A DNA stretch of 64,000 nt from Emcibacteraceae bacterium (GTDB lineage: Bacteria; Pseudomonadota; Alphaproteobacteria; Sphingomonadales; Emcibacteraceae). The stretch's first letter is position 1, and each line of letters starts with the position of its first letter. Below are positions 19,997-30,521 of this stretch, piece by piece. The notes beneath the pieces were generated by a model. The model had not been told where the DNA came from, did not search any database, and saw nothing but the letters and a program-made list of their open reading frames with translations. The position numbers and the translations under genes were made by a program. Location: assembly GCA_021774795.1 (NCBI GenBank), contig JAJFIR010000031.1:62001-126000 (forward strand), in the 5' to 3' direction.

Positions 19997-21445
19997 TTAA
20001 TTCGCCCAGAATTTTGGTGAAAAAAGAACTAGTACAGCAAAAAGTTCCAGCCTGCCAAGCAACATACCAAATATTAACAGCCATTTGGAAATATCCGGTA
20101 GCTCCTGAAAAGTACCAGACGGTCCGATAATAGGACCCAATGCCGGACCTACATTGGCCATTGCTGTTCCCGCTCCGGAAACAGCTGTAACAAGATCCAG
20201 ACCCGTCAGTGATAAACATAATGCAAGAAGAAAAAAACATACTACAAACAAAAATAGATAGGAAAGAACCGATCCGGTTACACTCTCATCGATTGGTCCG
20301 CCATTATAGCGCGGAATGAATATTCCGTTAGGTCTTAGCAGCTTTTTAAAATGGGCCGCGCACATGGAAATAAGAACTTGAAATCGGAATATTTTAATAC
20401 CGCAAGATGTGGATCCGGCACATCCACCAATAAACATAATGAAAAAGAACAATGTGATCGGCATCGAACCCCAAGCGGTGTAATCAGTGGTTGCGTAGCC
20501 TGTACCCGTTAGAATCGACACAACGTTAAATGTGGTGTATCTCAGTGCTTCTTCAAAGTCATAAACGTTAGTGAACCATACCCATACCGTCATAAAGGCA
20601 ACCAATATTAATGTAAGTGCTAAAAACCACCTTACCTGACTATCATGATAAAAACCGCTATTCTGCCCGCGTAAAAGACGCAAATAAAGTAAAAATGGTA
20701 AACTTCCTATGATCATGAAAAACGTGACTGTGTAATCAATTAGTGCACTATCGAAATGACCAATTGATCCATCCGAGGTTGAAAACCCACCAGTAGCGAT
20801 TGTCGTGAAAGAATGACAGACTGCTTCAAATGGCGTCATCCCAGCGAGCCAAAATGTAACGGCACAGATGATAGTCAAACCAACGTAAAGAAGTGAAAGT
20901 GCAGACGCCAACTGCGTCGCGCGCGGCAGCAATTTATCAGACACATCAAAGCTTTCAATTTTAAAGAGCTGCATACCCCCGATTTGCAGGATGGGTAAAA
21001 TTGCTACAGCCATAACGATAATACCAACACCACCAAACCACTGTAAAAGGCTCCTCCATAATAGAATACCCGGCGGAACGCCATCAAGACCGGTAATAAC
21101 CGTCGAACCCGTCGTAGAAATACCTGACATTGCCTCGAAATAAGCGTCTGTATAACTAAGGGAAAGTTCGGAAAAAACAAAAGGAAGTGCGCCGAAGGCT
21201 GGCATAAGTAACCATGAAACAAAGGTGAGCAAAAAAGCTTGTTGGACCGTAAATTCATCATATTCGGCGCGATTACTCAGATAAAGACTGGCACCAAAAA
21301 AAACGACTATTCCCGAAATTAGAGCGAATACCTGCCAATCCGGATTGCCGACCGCCAAATCCACTATTACAGGCAATAGCATACCAAACCCTATGATCAG
21401 CAGAAATATGCCGGACACCATCCAGATTGGACGAAAATCTATCAA
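19997..21445 (-). CDS. trkH: TrkH-type potassium transporter
   Basis: K+-conducting membrane subunit of the Trk system. It is 482 residues with four membrane-pore-membrane repeats. Selectivity-filter regions include GISTTGSTVITGLDG, TIATGGFSTSDGS, LTGTGYATTDY and MANVGPALGP. A regulatory TrkA partner is not in the window. The start is TTG at 21445, after a GGAGG about 11 bases upstream; an internal ATG at 21421 is the alternative. It follows folE by 23 bases on the same strand and converges with the lipoprotein gene. Confidence 0.92.
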   Translation of the reverse strand: MIDFRPIWMVSGIFLLIIGFGMLLPVIVDLAVGNPDWQVFALISGIVVFFGASLYLSNRAEYDEFTVQQAFLLTFVSWLLMPAFGALPFVFSELSLSYTDAYFEAMSGISTTGSTVITGLDGVPPGILLWRSLLQWFGGVGIIVMAVAILPILQIGGMQLFKIESFDVSDKLLPRATQLASALSLLYVGLTIICAVTFWLAGMTPFEAVCHSFTTIATGGFSTSDGSIGHFDSALIDYTVTFFMIIGSLPFLLYLRLLRGQNSGFYHDSQVRWFLALTLILVAFMTVWVWFTNVYDFEEALRYTTFNVVSILTGTGYATTDYTAWGSMPITLFFFIMFIGGCAGSTSCGIKIFRFQVLISMCAAHFKKLLRPNGIFIPRYNGGPIDESVTGSVLSYLFLFVVCFFLLALCLSLTGLDLVTAVSGAGTAMANVGPALGPIIGPSGTFQELPDISKWLLIFGMLLGRLELFAVLVLFSPKFWAN

Positions 21446-21468
21446 GTCTCTCGCCCCTCCTTCATCGT

Positions 21469-22071
21469 TTATCCCCCTAAGGCATTCAATGGACCAACGA
21501 CCGCGAGAAATTCTCTTCGCGTTTTATCATCTTTGCGAAAAGCTCCTGCCATCCGGCTTGTAACCATGGATACGCCATGCTTTTGCACACCTCGGGTGCT
21601 CATACATTCGTGCGTTGCCTGAATAACGACCCCAACACCGTGAGGATCCAAAATGTCTTGAATGCAATCCGCAATTTGCGCCGTCATTTTTTCCTGCACT
21701 TGTAATCTTTTTGCATATGTTTCCACAACCCGTGCAAGTTTGCTTATCCCAACAACTTTATTGTTTGGAAGATAACCAACATGCGCCCGGCCAATGATCG
21801 GGGCCATGTGATGCTCGCAATGTGATGAAAATGGTATATCACGCAACACAACCATTTCATCGTATCCACTGACTTCCTCGAAAGTACGCGATAAGTATTC
21901 GTGCGGGTCTTGCGCATATCCACGGTAAAATTCATCATATGAACTCACAACCCTCTTTGGCGTGTCAATTAATCCTTCACGCGCAGGGTTTTCACCGGCA
22001 TACCTCAGCAATGTACGTACAGCATCCTCGGCTTGCTTTCGGCTGGGTTTTTTATTTTGTTTTTGGTTCAA
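21469..22071 (-). CDS. folE: GTP cyclohydrolase I
   Basis: Converts GTP to 7,8-dihydroneopterin triphosphate, the first step to tetrahydrofolate. The zinc and active-site residues are present: [10 protein letters not shown] (Cys, His), [18 protein letters not shown] and [10 protein letters not shown] (second Cys). The 200-residue length is standard. The start is TTG at 22071, with AGGAAG five bases before it. It lies between apaG and trkH on the minus strand with short gaps, suggesting one transcript from metZ to trkH. Confidence 0.95.
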   Translation of the reverse strand: MNQKQNKKPSRKQAEDAVRTLLRYAGENPAREGLIDTPKRVVSSYDEFYRGYAQDPHEYLSRTFEEVSGYDEMVVLRDIPFSSHCEHHMAPIIGRAHVGYLPNNKVVGISKLARVVETYAKRLQVQEKMTAQIADCIQDILDPHGVGVVIQATHECMSTRGVQKHGVSMVTSRMAGAFRKDDKTRREFLAVVGPLNALGG

Positions 22072-22085
22072 TATACTTCCTTACA

Positions 22086-22493
22086 CTAATGTACCAGGCG
22101 ATCATCTGTTGGAATATCGAGCGAAAAGGTGGGTATCTCTACATCAAAATATGATCCATCATTTAGTTTCATTTTATAACTGCCCGTCATAAAACCAGAT
22201 GTGGTGGTTAGGGGAGCTCCGCTAGTATACTCAAAAGCTTCGCCGGGCTCTAATACGGGTTGTTCACCGACGACACCTTCCCCCTCTACCTCATGGGTCA
22301 GGCCATTTCCATCCGTAATCACCCAATGCCTTCTTTCAAGTTTAACTGTTTCACTACCATGATTTTCAATTTGGACTTGATATCCCCATACATAGTGGCG
22401 GTCATCCGGCTCAGATTCCTGATCCAAATAAAAGGGCTCTACCGATACACCGATATCGTTTGTGACGGATTTATACGTTTTTTTTTCACTCAT
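22086..22493 (-). CDS. apaG: ApaG (Co2+/Mg2+ efflux-associated protein)
   Basis: A small one-domain immunoglobulin-like protein (135 residues). Typical pattern: YVWGYQVQIENHGSETVKLE followed by RRHWVITDGNG, VEGEGVVGEQPVLEPGEAF and TTTSGFMTGSY. The biochemical role is not settled; E. coli apaG mutants are affected in cobalt tolerance. The ATG at 22493 is chosen over a TTG three codons upstream. Adjacency to metZ, as here, is common in alphaproteobacteria. Confidence 0.93.
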   Translation of the reverse strand: MSEKKTYKSVTNDIGVSVEPFYLDQESEPDDRHYVWGYQVQIENHGSETVKLERRHWVITDGNGLTHEVEGEGVVGEQPVLEPGEAFEYTSGAPLTTTSGFMTGSYKMKLNDGSYFDVEIPTFSLDIPTDDRLVH

Positions 22494-22519
22494 AACATTC
22501 AAACCTTAAACTATTGCCG

Positions 22520-23734
22520 CTATAAGCCGGCTATTTGTGCCGCACGTGCAAAATCTTCTATTAAATCATCCGTATGTTCAAGGCCCACAGACAAACGAAG
22601 CATGCTATCTGTGATCCCCATTCCCAAGCGTGCGCTCTCTTCAACAGATTTATGCGTAGTGCTCGCAGGGTGTGTCATCAAACTTTTTGCATCACCAATA
22701 TTATTTGAAATATCAGTAACTTCCAAGGCATTAAGGAATTTGAACGCTTGTTCGCGGCCTTCCGGCACAAACATTGTCACAACGGAGCCTCCCGCTGACA
22801 TTTGTTTCATGGCAAGTTCATGTTGTTTAAAGTCGGCTCTACCCGGATAGTTAACGCAGGTAAAAACGTCCAAATCAATAAGAGTATCGGCGATGATAGC
22901 TGCGTTCGCACACATTTTATCAATGCGCAGATCCATAGTTTCCATACCTTTTAGCATTACCCAAGCATTAAAAGGACTTAGATTTGGTCCCGTATGACGA
23001 ATATAAGGTAAAATTGTCTCTTCCATAATTTCTTCACTGGTTAAGATACACCCGCCGTGTCAGCTTCCTTGACATTCTATATGCTTTGTCGTTGAATTTA
23101 TCACGATATCCGCTCCATATTGCATCGGTTTTTGCAATAAAGGTGTCGCAAATACGTTGTCGACAACGACCTGCGCACCATTTTCATGGGCCAGGTCGCA
23201 AACAAACCCTATATCAACCACATCAAGCGTCGGATTGGCGGGTGATTCCAAGAAAACAGCCGTGGTATTTGGCTGCATGGCATTTTTCCATGCTTCATTA
23301 TCCTCACCGTCAACAAGGGTTGCTTCAACCCCAAATTTGGGCAGAATGTTTTCGATAAACACTCGGCACGAACCAAAAAGTGTCTTACTGGATACGACAT
23401 GATCACCGGTTTTAACGATTGAAAGCATCGCTGACGTCATAGCGGCCATGCCCGTGGCAGTAGACCGCGCCTGCTCCGCCCCTTCTATAAGTGCCATCTT
23501 ATCTTCAAACATGGCGCATGTAGGATTGCGTAAACGGGAATATGTATATCCGTCCTGTTCCCCTTCAAATCGGGCGGCCGCGTCTTCGGCACAATCATAA
23601 GCATATCCGGACGTCATAAACATAGCTTCACTGGTCTCACCAATTTCGCTACGATATGTACCACCGCGCACAAGCTTAGTTTGCAAGCGCCAACTTTCAG
23701 TGATGTTTTTATTCTGTCCAGTATCTCTTTTCAT
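22520..23734 (-). pseudogene. metZ: O-succinylhomoserine sulfhydrylase (metZ) interrupted by an in-frame TGA
   Basis: PLP enzyme that makes homocysteine from O-succinylhomoserine and sulfide. The frame runs from ATG 23734 through the PLP lysine in INSTTKH, then meets TGA at 23060-23062, and continues in the same frame to the normal end (ETILPYIRHTGPNLSPFNAW). Around the stop the sequence is HIECQGS-stop-HGGCILTS, where the family usually has HIDGQGRCLGG, so several neighbouring residues are also altered. No base is gained or lost. The two parts together have normal length (about 404 codons). Either the gene is freshly inactivated or this short stretch contains sequencing errors. Gene order metZ-apaG-folE is otherwise conserved. 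Confidence 0.85.
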
Positions 23735-23992
23735 TGTTCCCAAACCTTATTCAAACTTAATTATGGCGATTATGGTATAAACGCATATATAAATCTACCA
23801 AAGAAAGCTAGTTACTACAGTAAAGACCGGCAAGTACACAAATATTTAATAAAAACAGATTATTTGAAAAAAATTTGGAAAAATTCGACCCAGATGCGGC
23901 CTTTTTCGTATATACACTATACACAGGGGATGACAATCGAAAAACACTCCCCATATACAGGACTGGAAATCTTAACTGAAATACAGAATTTA

Positions 23993-24325
23993 ATGCGAAC
24001 ATACTTGTTTATTTTGTCTTTTGTGTCGATGGTGATAATTAATTTTACACCATTTGATCTTGCTATGGCCGATATAAATCCGCAAGAAAATCAGCAATCT
24101 GAATTGCTTTATTCTGGCAAAGAAGTTCCCGCTATACACACTGATCAAAATCTATGGAACATCATTTCCCAGTTTTTGACGGAGGCAGAAGCGGAAAAGA
24201 AAATTTTTTCTTTCCATTTCAATAAACACCGTCATTCTATTACTCCGTACGAACATGATGTTAAAAATCTATATGCTATCCCTATAGATCATCAATATTT
24301 GCTCGATGAACCTCCAAATTCATAA
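23993..24325 (+). CDS. possible small exported protein, unknown
   Basis: A 110-residue frame beginning with a convincing signal peptide: MRTYLFILSFVSMVIINFTP, then FDLAMAD with a likely cut after AMA. The mature part is hydrophilic and acidic, with no cysteine and no known motif. The same frame stays open further upstream to about 23681, but that part overlaps the divergent metZ start and looks non-coding. There is no good Shine-Dalgarno before the ATG at 23993; an ATG at 23930 is the other option. It precedes nhaD by about 150 bases. I do not recognise it. Confidence 0.4.
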   Translation: MRTYLFILSFVSMVIINFTPFDLAMADINPQENQQSELLYSGKEVPAIHTDQNLWNIISQFLTEAEAEKKIFSFHFNKHRHSITPYEHDVKNLYAIPIDHQYLLDEPPNS

Positions 24326-24477
24326 CCTTAAATCTACTTAACATCTATCTAACGCTCTTGTTCCAGACGAGTTCTCGTATCAGCAGCGTTAATTTAAATT
24401 ATAATATGAATAAAATAGATTCATAAACTCATGGTATGATAATAATCTGATTTTATGAAGTTCGAAAGGAATACAAA

Positions 24478-25821
24478 ATGGATTTAACTACTCACTGGGT
24501 CGGCGTTGCCGCCATTGTCGTATTTGTCCTATCATATTCTTTAGTAATTGCTGAAGAATATTTACATCTTAAAAAATCAATCCCTGTGATCTTTGGTGCC
24601 GGAATCATATGGTGCATTGTCGCGTTCCAATATATGAGCGACCCCACTCACGCTACCGAAGAAGCAATAAAACATCTTCTTATCGAATTTGGCGAGCTGT
24701 TCTTGTTCTTGCTCGCCGCGATGACTTATGTGAATTCCATGAACGAACGTGGTGTGTTTGACGCATTACGTTCATGGCTTGTTTGGCATAATTTTACCTA
24801 TCGGCAATTGTTCTGGATTACCGGAGCGTTAAGCTTTTTCCTGTCACCAATCATCGATAACTTAACCACCGCCCTCGTGATGTGCGCTGTAATTCTTGCT
24901 GTGGGTAAGGGAAACAGAAACTTCATCAGTATCGCCTTCGTTAACATCGTTATTGCAGCAAACGCCGGTGGCGCATTTAGCCCGTTTGGTGACATTACAA
25001 CGCTTATGGTATGGCAAACAGGAATCATAGATTTTTGGACTTTCTTCAATCTGTTTATTCCATCTGTTGTTAATTACATCATCCCGGCGACGATTATGTC
25101 TTTTGCCATAAGCACAAAAACGCCCGAAGTAGAGAAGGAAACCGTGTACATGCAACGTGGTGCAAAACGTATTATGGTTTTATTTGGATTAACCATTGCG
25201 ACCGCGGTATCATTCCACAGTTTTTTACACATACCGCCATTTCTCGGTATGATGGTAGGGCTCGCATACTTAAAGCTGTTTGGGCATTATCTGCAAAGAA
25301 CACACGAAGATGCATTGGTCAAAATGCCCGGTGAGAATATGGGGGTTGGCGAAGTTGGAGACACACGTAAATTTGATAGCTTCCGCGAAATCGCACGGGC
25401 CGAGTGGGACACATTGTTGTTTTTTTTCGGCGTGATCATGTGTGTAGGCGGGCTCGGTTTTATCGGATATTTAAGTCTCGCATCCAATTATATGTATGTG
25501 GAAATGGGGCCAACATTTGCCAACATCATGGTTGGTTTCTTATCGGCAATTGTCGATAACATCCCGGTTATGGTTGCAGTTTTGCAAATGGATCTCACGA
25601 TGGATACGTCACAGTGGCTTCTCGTAACATTAACTGCAGGTGTTGGGGGAAGTATGCTCTCTATCGGTTCCGCCGCCGGTATTGCCCTTATGGGTCAGTC
25701 AAGAGGCCAGTATACTTTCTTTGGTCATATGAAATGGACACCGGTAATCGCCCTTGGTTACGCTGCCAGTATTTGGGTTCATCTGTGGCTCAATGACCGT
25801 TTTGCAGGCGTCATGCCATAA
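24478..25821 (+). CDS. nhaD: NhaD-type sodium:proton antiporter
   Basis: Inner-membrane Na+/H+ antiporter of the ion transporter superfamily, common in marine and halophilic bacteria. It is 447 residues with about 12 helices. Family marks are FLSPIIDNLTTALVMCAVIL with the conserved Asp-Asn, ANAGGAFSPFGDITTLMVWQ and FLSAIVDNIPVMVAV with the second Asp-Asn, and GVGGSMLSIGSAAGIALMGQ. The start has AAGGA eight bases upstream. A rho-independent terminator follows the stop, so it is probably expressed alone. Confidence 0.93.
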   Translation: MDLTTHWVGVAAIVVFVLSYSLVIAEEYLHLKKSIPVIFGAGIIWCIVAFQYMSDPTHATEEAIKHLLIEFGELFLFLLAAMTYVNSMNERGVFDALRSWLVWHNFTYRQLFWITGALSFFLSPIIDNLTTALVMCAVILAVGKGNRNFISIAFVNIVIAANAGGAFSPFGDITTLMVWQTGIIDFWTFFNLFIPSVVNYIIPATIMSFAISTKTPEVEKETVYMQRGAKRIMVLFGLTIATAVSFHSFLHIPPFLGMMVGLAYLKLFGHYLQRTHEDALVKMPGENMGVGEVGDTRKFDSFREIARAEWDTLLFFFGVIMCVGGLGFIGYLSLASNYMYVEMGPTFANIMVGFLSAIVDNIPVMVAVLQMDLTMDTSQWLLVTLTAGVGGSMLSIGSAAGIALMGQSRGQYTFFGHMKWTPVIALGYAASIWVHLWLNDRFAGVMP

Positions 25822-25830
25822 CACTTAGCT

Positions 25831-25875
25831 CCCTGCGGGCGTAATAAAAACGCTGGCAGGGTTACCTCTTTTAAT
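25831..25875 (+). terminator. rho-independent terminator of nhaD
   Basis: CCCTGC (25831-25836) pairs with GCAGGG (25856-25861); after a two-base mismatch the stem continues as GCGT/ACGC around an AATAAAA loop. The 3' side runs into TTACCTCTTTTAATAA. It begins nine bases after the nhaD stop codon. Confidence 0.7.
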
Positions 25876-25984
25876 AATATGTTTGCGACGCAGGGCTGGT
25901 GAATAAGTTTTAATTGCTTTTTCATGAAAATCCGACTTAAGATAAAAAAAACAAAATCTCTGGTTAGCAATAATATAATTAAAA

Positions 25985-28900
25985 ATGGGACGACGCATGT
26001 CATTACTAGATGGAAAATTAATAGCATTTCTTAGCATGATGGGGATGATGATACTTGGGTTAGCCCAACAAAGTTATTCACAAAATACGCAAATAAATCC
26101 CGAAATATTTAAAAATATGAAATGGCGCGACATCGGCCCCTCCCGGGGTGGTCGGTCCACCGCTACAGCAGGAATTGAAGGTGATCATCTTACCTATTAT
26201 ATGGGAACGACGGGCGGCGGCTTGTGGAAAACAGAAAATGCCGGTATCAGCTGGACTAATATCTCCGATGGTTTTTTTGAGACAGCTACAATCGGCGCCA
26301 TTGATGTCGCGGATAGCGATCCCAACGTTATCTATGCTGGAACAGGCGAAGCACCACTGCGCGGAATGAAGCTTTCCCACGGTGACGGTGTTTATAAATC
26401 GACAGATGCCGGTAAAACATGGGCTAATGTGGGCCTCAAAAATACTCGGCAAATCGCAAGAATAAGAATACACCCCGCCAATCCGGATATCCTTTATGTA
26501 TCAGCGCAGGGGAAACCCTTGGGGAGGTAACGAAGAAAGAGGCGTTTTTAAATCAATTGATGGTGGTCAAAAGTGGACAAGGTCCCTATATATAAATGAT
26601 CTGACCGGTGCCGTTGATCTTAGTATGGACCTTAGTAATCCACGTGTTTTATATGCGGCGATGTGGGATCATCAACGAACCCCATGGCAGGTAAGAAGTG
26701 GCGGCGGTTCAAATTCAAGCGCTATATATAAAACAACTGACGCGGGCGAAAGTTGGGAAAAAATAGGCAATGGACTTCCCGATGAAATGGGAAAAATTGG
26801 CGTAGACGTGTCGCAGGCAAGCCCAGAAAGAGTTTATGCTATCGTTGAAGCAGAAGGTGATCTTGGCGGTCTATATCGTTCAGATGATAGTGGAGAGACT
26901 TTTAAACTGCTAAATAAAGATCACATCCTAAAAGCGCGTGCCTGGTATTACCAGCATATATTCGCTGACCCAAGTGACGAAAATCTCGTTTATATTTTAA
27001 ATGCGCCGATCATGAAGTCGATCGACGGTGGAAAAACATTTGCAAAACTATCCGCCACACATGGCGACAATCACGATCTTTGGATAAACCCTGGTGATAG
27101 TAATATTATGATTAATGCCAATGATGGCGGTGCAAGTGTTTCTTTAGACGGCGGCAAAAGCTGGTCAAGCCAAAATAATCAGCCAACCATGCAAATTTAC
27201 CGCCTGTCGGTTGATAACGGATTTCCTTATCGCGTCTACGGCTCACAGCAGGACAACTCAACGATGTCATTGCCCAGTCGATCAAAATCAGGTGGCATCG
27301 GTATTGGTAACTGGATGTCCGTGGGCGGCGGCGAAAGCGCCCATATCGGTTTTGATCCCAATAATCCGGAACTCGTTTACGCGACCAATATTGCTGGTGG
27401 TATAACCGAATGGACACGGTCCACAAAGCAAGTTCGCTCTATTGTACCTTATCCTGAACGTACCTTTGCAGTTCCGCCAAGTGGTTTGAAATATCGCGCA
27501 AACTGGAACGCTCCATTGTTTGTTTCCGCTCACAATTCGGAAGCGATTTATTACGGCACCCAAATGGTCCTAAAATCGACGGACCGTGGTGTAAGTTGGC
27601 AGGAAATAAGTCCGGACCTCACCCGCAACAATAAGGAACACCAGGGCGCAGGCGGTGTGCCATTCACAAATGAACAGGTGAGCGGCGAAAATTACGCCAA
27701 TCTTTTTTACCTTGTTGAATCTCCTCTTCAACAAGGCGTTGTCTGGGCCGGCTCGGATGACGGATTAGTTCATATTACACAGGACGATGGCGGCAGCTGG
27801 AATAACATTACCCCCCGTGGCATGGATGAATGGCAAGTAAACGCGATCGAAGCATCCCCGCATGATGTCGGCACGGCCTATGTTGCGGTCACCGGATATA
27901 AAATGAATAATTTTGAACCGCACATTTACCGCACCGATAATTTTGGAAGGAGCTGGAAAAAAATCGTCAAGGGACTACCGGGAGACACATTTGTACGAGT
28001 GGTTCGCGAAGACCCTGATCAGGAAGGCTTGCTTTACGCAGGAACAGAGTCAGGATTATATATTTCATCTGACAACGGTGATAACTGGCAGGAATTTCAG
28101 CTTAATTTACCTAAAACACCGATAACAGACCTTAAATTACGCCATGGAGACCTGATCGCGGCTACGCAAGGTCGCGGTTTTTGGATACTTGATGATATTT
28201 CACCAATCCATCACGCAGAGAATGTTTCGGCATCATCGAATTATCTTTTTAATATTCGCGATATTTACCGTAAATTAAATGGCCGCACCCTGGGCGGGGG
28301 TAACGGCAAAAACCCGCAGGACGGTGCTATAATTAATTATCACTTAAGCATCGACACGCCTGAAGATGCAGTGGTAAAAATTGAAATTTTTGACGCGGGT
28401 AATAAGTTAGTGAGAGAATATTCAAGCGATAGCAATGAACTTTGTTCAATTGATCCTTACTCTACCGCTAAGCCATCTTCACCATCCAATGGACCGGGCT
28501 TTAATCAATTTTCATGGAACTTAAAATCAGAACCCCTCGCCTGCAATGCTGGTTTACTTGTATCACCAAGAAGCGGAGCATTCGCTGTGGTACCGGGTCA
28601 ATATTCAGCTAAGTTAATTGTCGGGGATTATCAACAAAGTGTGAGTTTTAATGTTAATGCCAATCCGGAATTGCCGAATATTGCCGGAAATTATGGTGAA
28701 TATGGTCAGATCACCTCAGCGTTATTTACAGCTACAAATGAAATGATAGAAAACGTAAAAAAAATTGGTGCGCTTATAAAACAAGTGAACGTCATTATAG
28801 AGGTCAGTAAATCCGATTTGGCGCGCGATAAAGGTGCCGAGCTTATTAAAACGCTTAATGTTTGGCACGATAAAATCATCAATACGGACCTTCAAACCAG

Positions 28901-29132
28901 TCAGGATATCATTAGATACGAAAATAAAATGGCGTTGAATTTCAGTTTCTTGTTGGGTGATCTAAGTGGTGCTGACATACCGCTAAGTGTGGGTTCAAAA
29001 AAAGTGGCCCAAGTATATTTGGCTGATTGGGAAAATGTTAAGTCAGAATTTAATGATATCATGGCAAAAGATGTCCCGTCCTTTAATAGTGAAATGAGAG
29101 CAGCGGGTCTACCGGAGCTTTTCATTCCCTAA
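25985..29132 (+). pseudogene. exported BNR/sortilin-like (VPS10-type) repeat protein with a frameshift
   Basis: A protein of about 1050 residues with an N-terminal signal peptide and BNR/Asp-box repeats, for example [30 protein letters not shown] and GLYRSDDSGETF, which build beta-propeller blades. Members are often named glycosyl hydrolase or sortilin-like, but enzyme activity is generally unproven. The frame breaks at the AAA run 26513-26515: removing one A joins YVSAQG to [18 protein letters not shown] as expected for the family. As written, the first frame stops at 26530 after 181 residues, and the rest (26496-29132) lacks signal peptide and first blade. It is either a true single-base insertion or a sequencing error. 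The start at 25985 has no clear ribosome binding site; ATG 25997 is possible. Confidence 0.8.
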
Positions 29133-29151
29133 TTTAAGAGTAGCTAAAGTT

Positions 29152-30411
29152 TTATTTGACCACAGCATTTCCCATAGTGACGGCTGTCAAAAATACATTC
29201 TTTGCGCTTCGCATCATGGCCGGTGTATTTGCCCATTCGTCGGCAAAGCCACGGTTTCCACCCCGTCTAATCGTTCCACCGCCAAGGCCAATAGACGGCG
29301 TTCCCCCTGCTATAGAAATATTCAAATTTGCCGAACCCGCATTTGATAACGTTGGCTCATATCCCAAATAATTTGAAATACTAATCGCCGTCTGAACTAA
29401 CGTAGATTCCAGCGCACCTTCGATTTGACCAGGGGGCGTGTCTGAAACCACCTCCATTTCAAGAGCAATACCAAGTTCCGTTGAAACATCACTTATTATC
29501 TTGCGCACTTTACTTTCCATCGTCTCTATAATTTCCAGATCAAGCGACCGAACATCCAGAGAGAACCAGCCACTGGCCGGTTTATGATTAAATACCGATC
29601 CACTGTTTAATATCGCTACGTTTAATCGCGCGCGGCGATCTGCAAATTCCTGCGGTTCCGAAATTTGCAATATCCTGTCCACTGCCCTTCCGATCGCCTG
29701 ATTTACATTAGGCACTCCGCCAAGCAAAGCGTGTCCTGCGGGACCAGTTGCGTTAATGCGCCACCGATGAATGCCTATTGCGCCGTAACTTATACTATGG
29801 CCATCGCCCAGCACGTCAACAAAACCAATGGCCACATCGCGGTATTCTTCATATAAAGCGCGCATACCACGTAAACCTGTTTCCTCTTCTGCGACGCCTG
29901 CGAATATTATGTCATGTTCAGGCACAAAACCACTGTCTACGAGCACTTTGGCCGCCGTCAACGCCGCAACGGTAGTGGACGTTGTGTTTGTTCCCGGCCC
30001 AACTACCCTATCGCCGGAAATTACAGGTAGCTTGCCTGAAGCCCTTTGATGTTCGGCGACTGTGGCTAAATCATCAAGAGTAGAGATGAATATCAGGGCT
30101 TTGCCCGACCGTCCTTTAATTTTTCCCACTACGTTAGGCGCACCAGTTACATGAACATCTGAAAGACCAATTTTTCGCATCTGCACTGCTACGGCTTGTG
30201 CGCGCTCATGTTCCTGACCAGACGGCGAAATAATGCCACCAATTTGCACAAGTAAATTTTCAGTATCGCCCCTCGCCGCATCAATAGCATCAAGTCCTTT
30301 CTGAACGGCAATATCGGATACTGCTTCATCAATCGTTCGCTCCCCTGCAATTGCCGGGATACCGACAATCAAAATAAACAGACACAAAAATAATCCAAAA
30401 ATAATTCTCAT
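29152..30411 (-). CDS. exported M20-family peptidase homologue with missing metal ligands
   Basis: A 419-residue protein with a signal peptide (cut near IAG-ER) and the M20/M28 dinuclear-zinc peptidase architecture with an inserted dimerisation domain (TGPAGHALLGGVPN retains its His). Aligned by pattern with active members, the first ligand His is lost (AHLDT is TLDD here), the bridging Asp is lost (GPGxxD is GPGTNTT), and the final His before DEW is lost (GNRGFADEW). The Glu-Glu pair survives (AEEETGLRGM). It is therefore probably not a standard zinc peptidase: a pseudoenzyme or a protein with a changed site. It converges with the BNR-protein gene. Confidence 0.75.
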   Translation of the reverse strand: MRIIFGLFLCLFILIVGIPAIAGERTIDEAVSDIAVQKGLDAIDAARGDTENLLVQIGGIISPSGQEHERAQAVAVQMRKIGLSDVHVTGAPNVVGKIKGRSGKALIFISTLDDLATVAEHQRASGKLPVISGDRVVGPGTNTTSTTVAALTAAKVLVDSGFVPEHDIIFAGVAEEETGLRGMRALYEEYRDVAIGFVDVLGDGHSISYGAIGIHRWRINATGPAGHALLGGVPNVNQAIGRAVDRILQISEPQEFADRRARLNVAILNSGSVFNHKPASGWFSLDVRSLDLEIIETMESKVRKIISDVSTELGIALEMEVVSDTPPGQIEGALESTLVQTAISISNYLGYEPTLSNAGSANLNISIAGGTPSIGLGGGTIRRGGNRGFADEWANTPAMMRSAKNVFLTAVTMGNAVVK

Positions 30412-30521
30412 TTTGACCTTCCCATATTTAATCTATTATTTATAGTAACTAACCATAGAAATGAAATGAGCGCAATTAATCAGAATTCTTTTATAACGTC
30501 TGGTGTTCGCAAGGATATATT

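Noticed and set aside
23060-23062. The metZ TGA as a selenocysteine codon (it replaces a frequent Cys and is followed by CACGGC, as in E. coli fdhF).
   Set aside because: No SECIS-like hairpin forms at the right distance downstream, the enzyme is not a known selenoprotein, and neighbouring residues are also altered, which fits decay or sequence error better.
23735-23900. SAM-II or other methionine riboswitch ahead of metZ.
   Set aside because: The conserved SAM-II core was looked for on the minus strand and not found; the region is plain AT-rich sequence.
26505-26530. Programmed -1 frameshifting in the BNR protein gene at the GGGGAAACCC run.
   Set aside because: Joining the frames needs +1, and the run does not make a proper X-XXY-YYZ heptamer in the reading frame.
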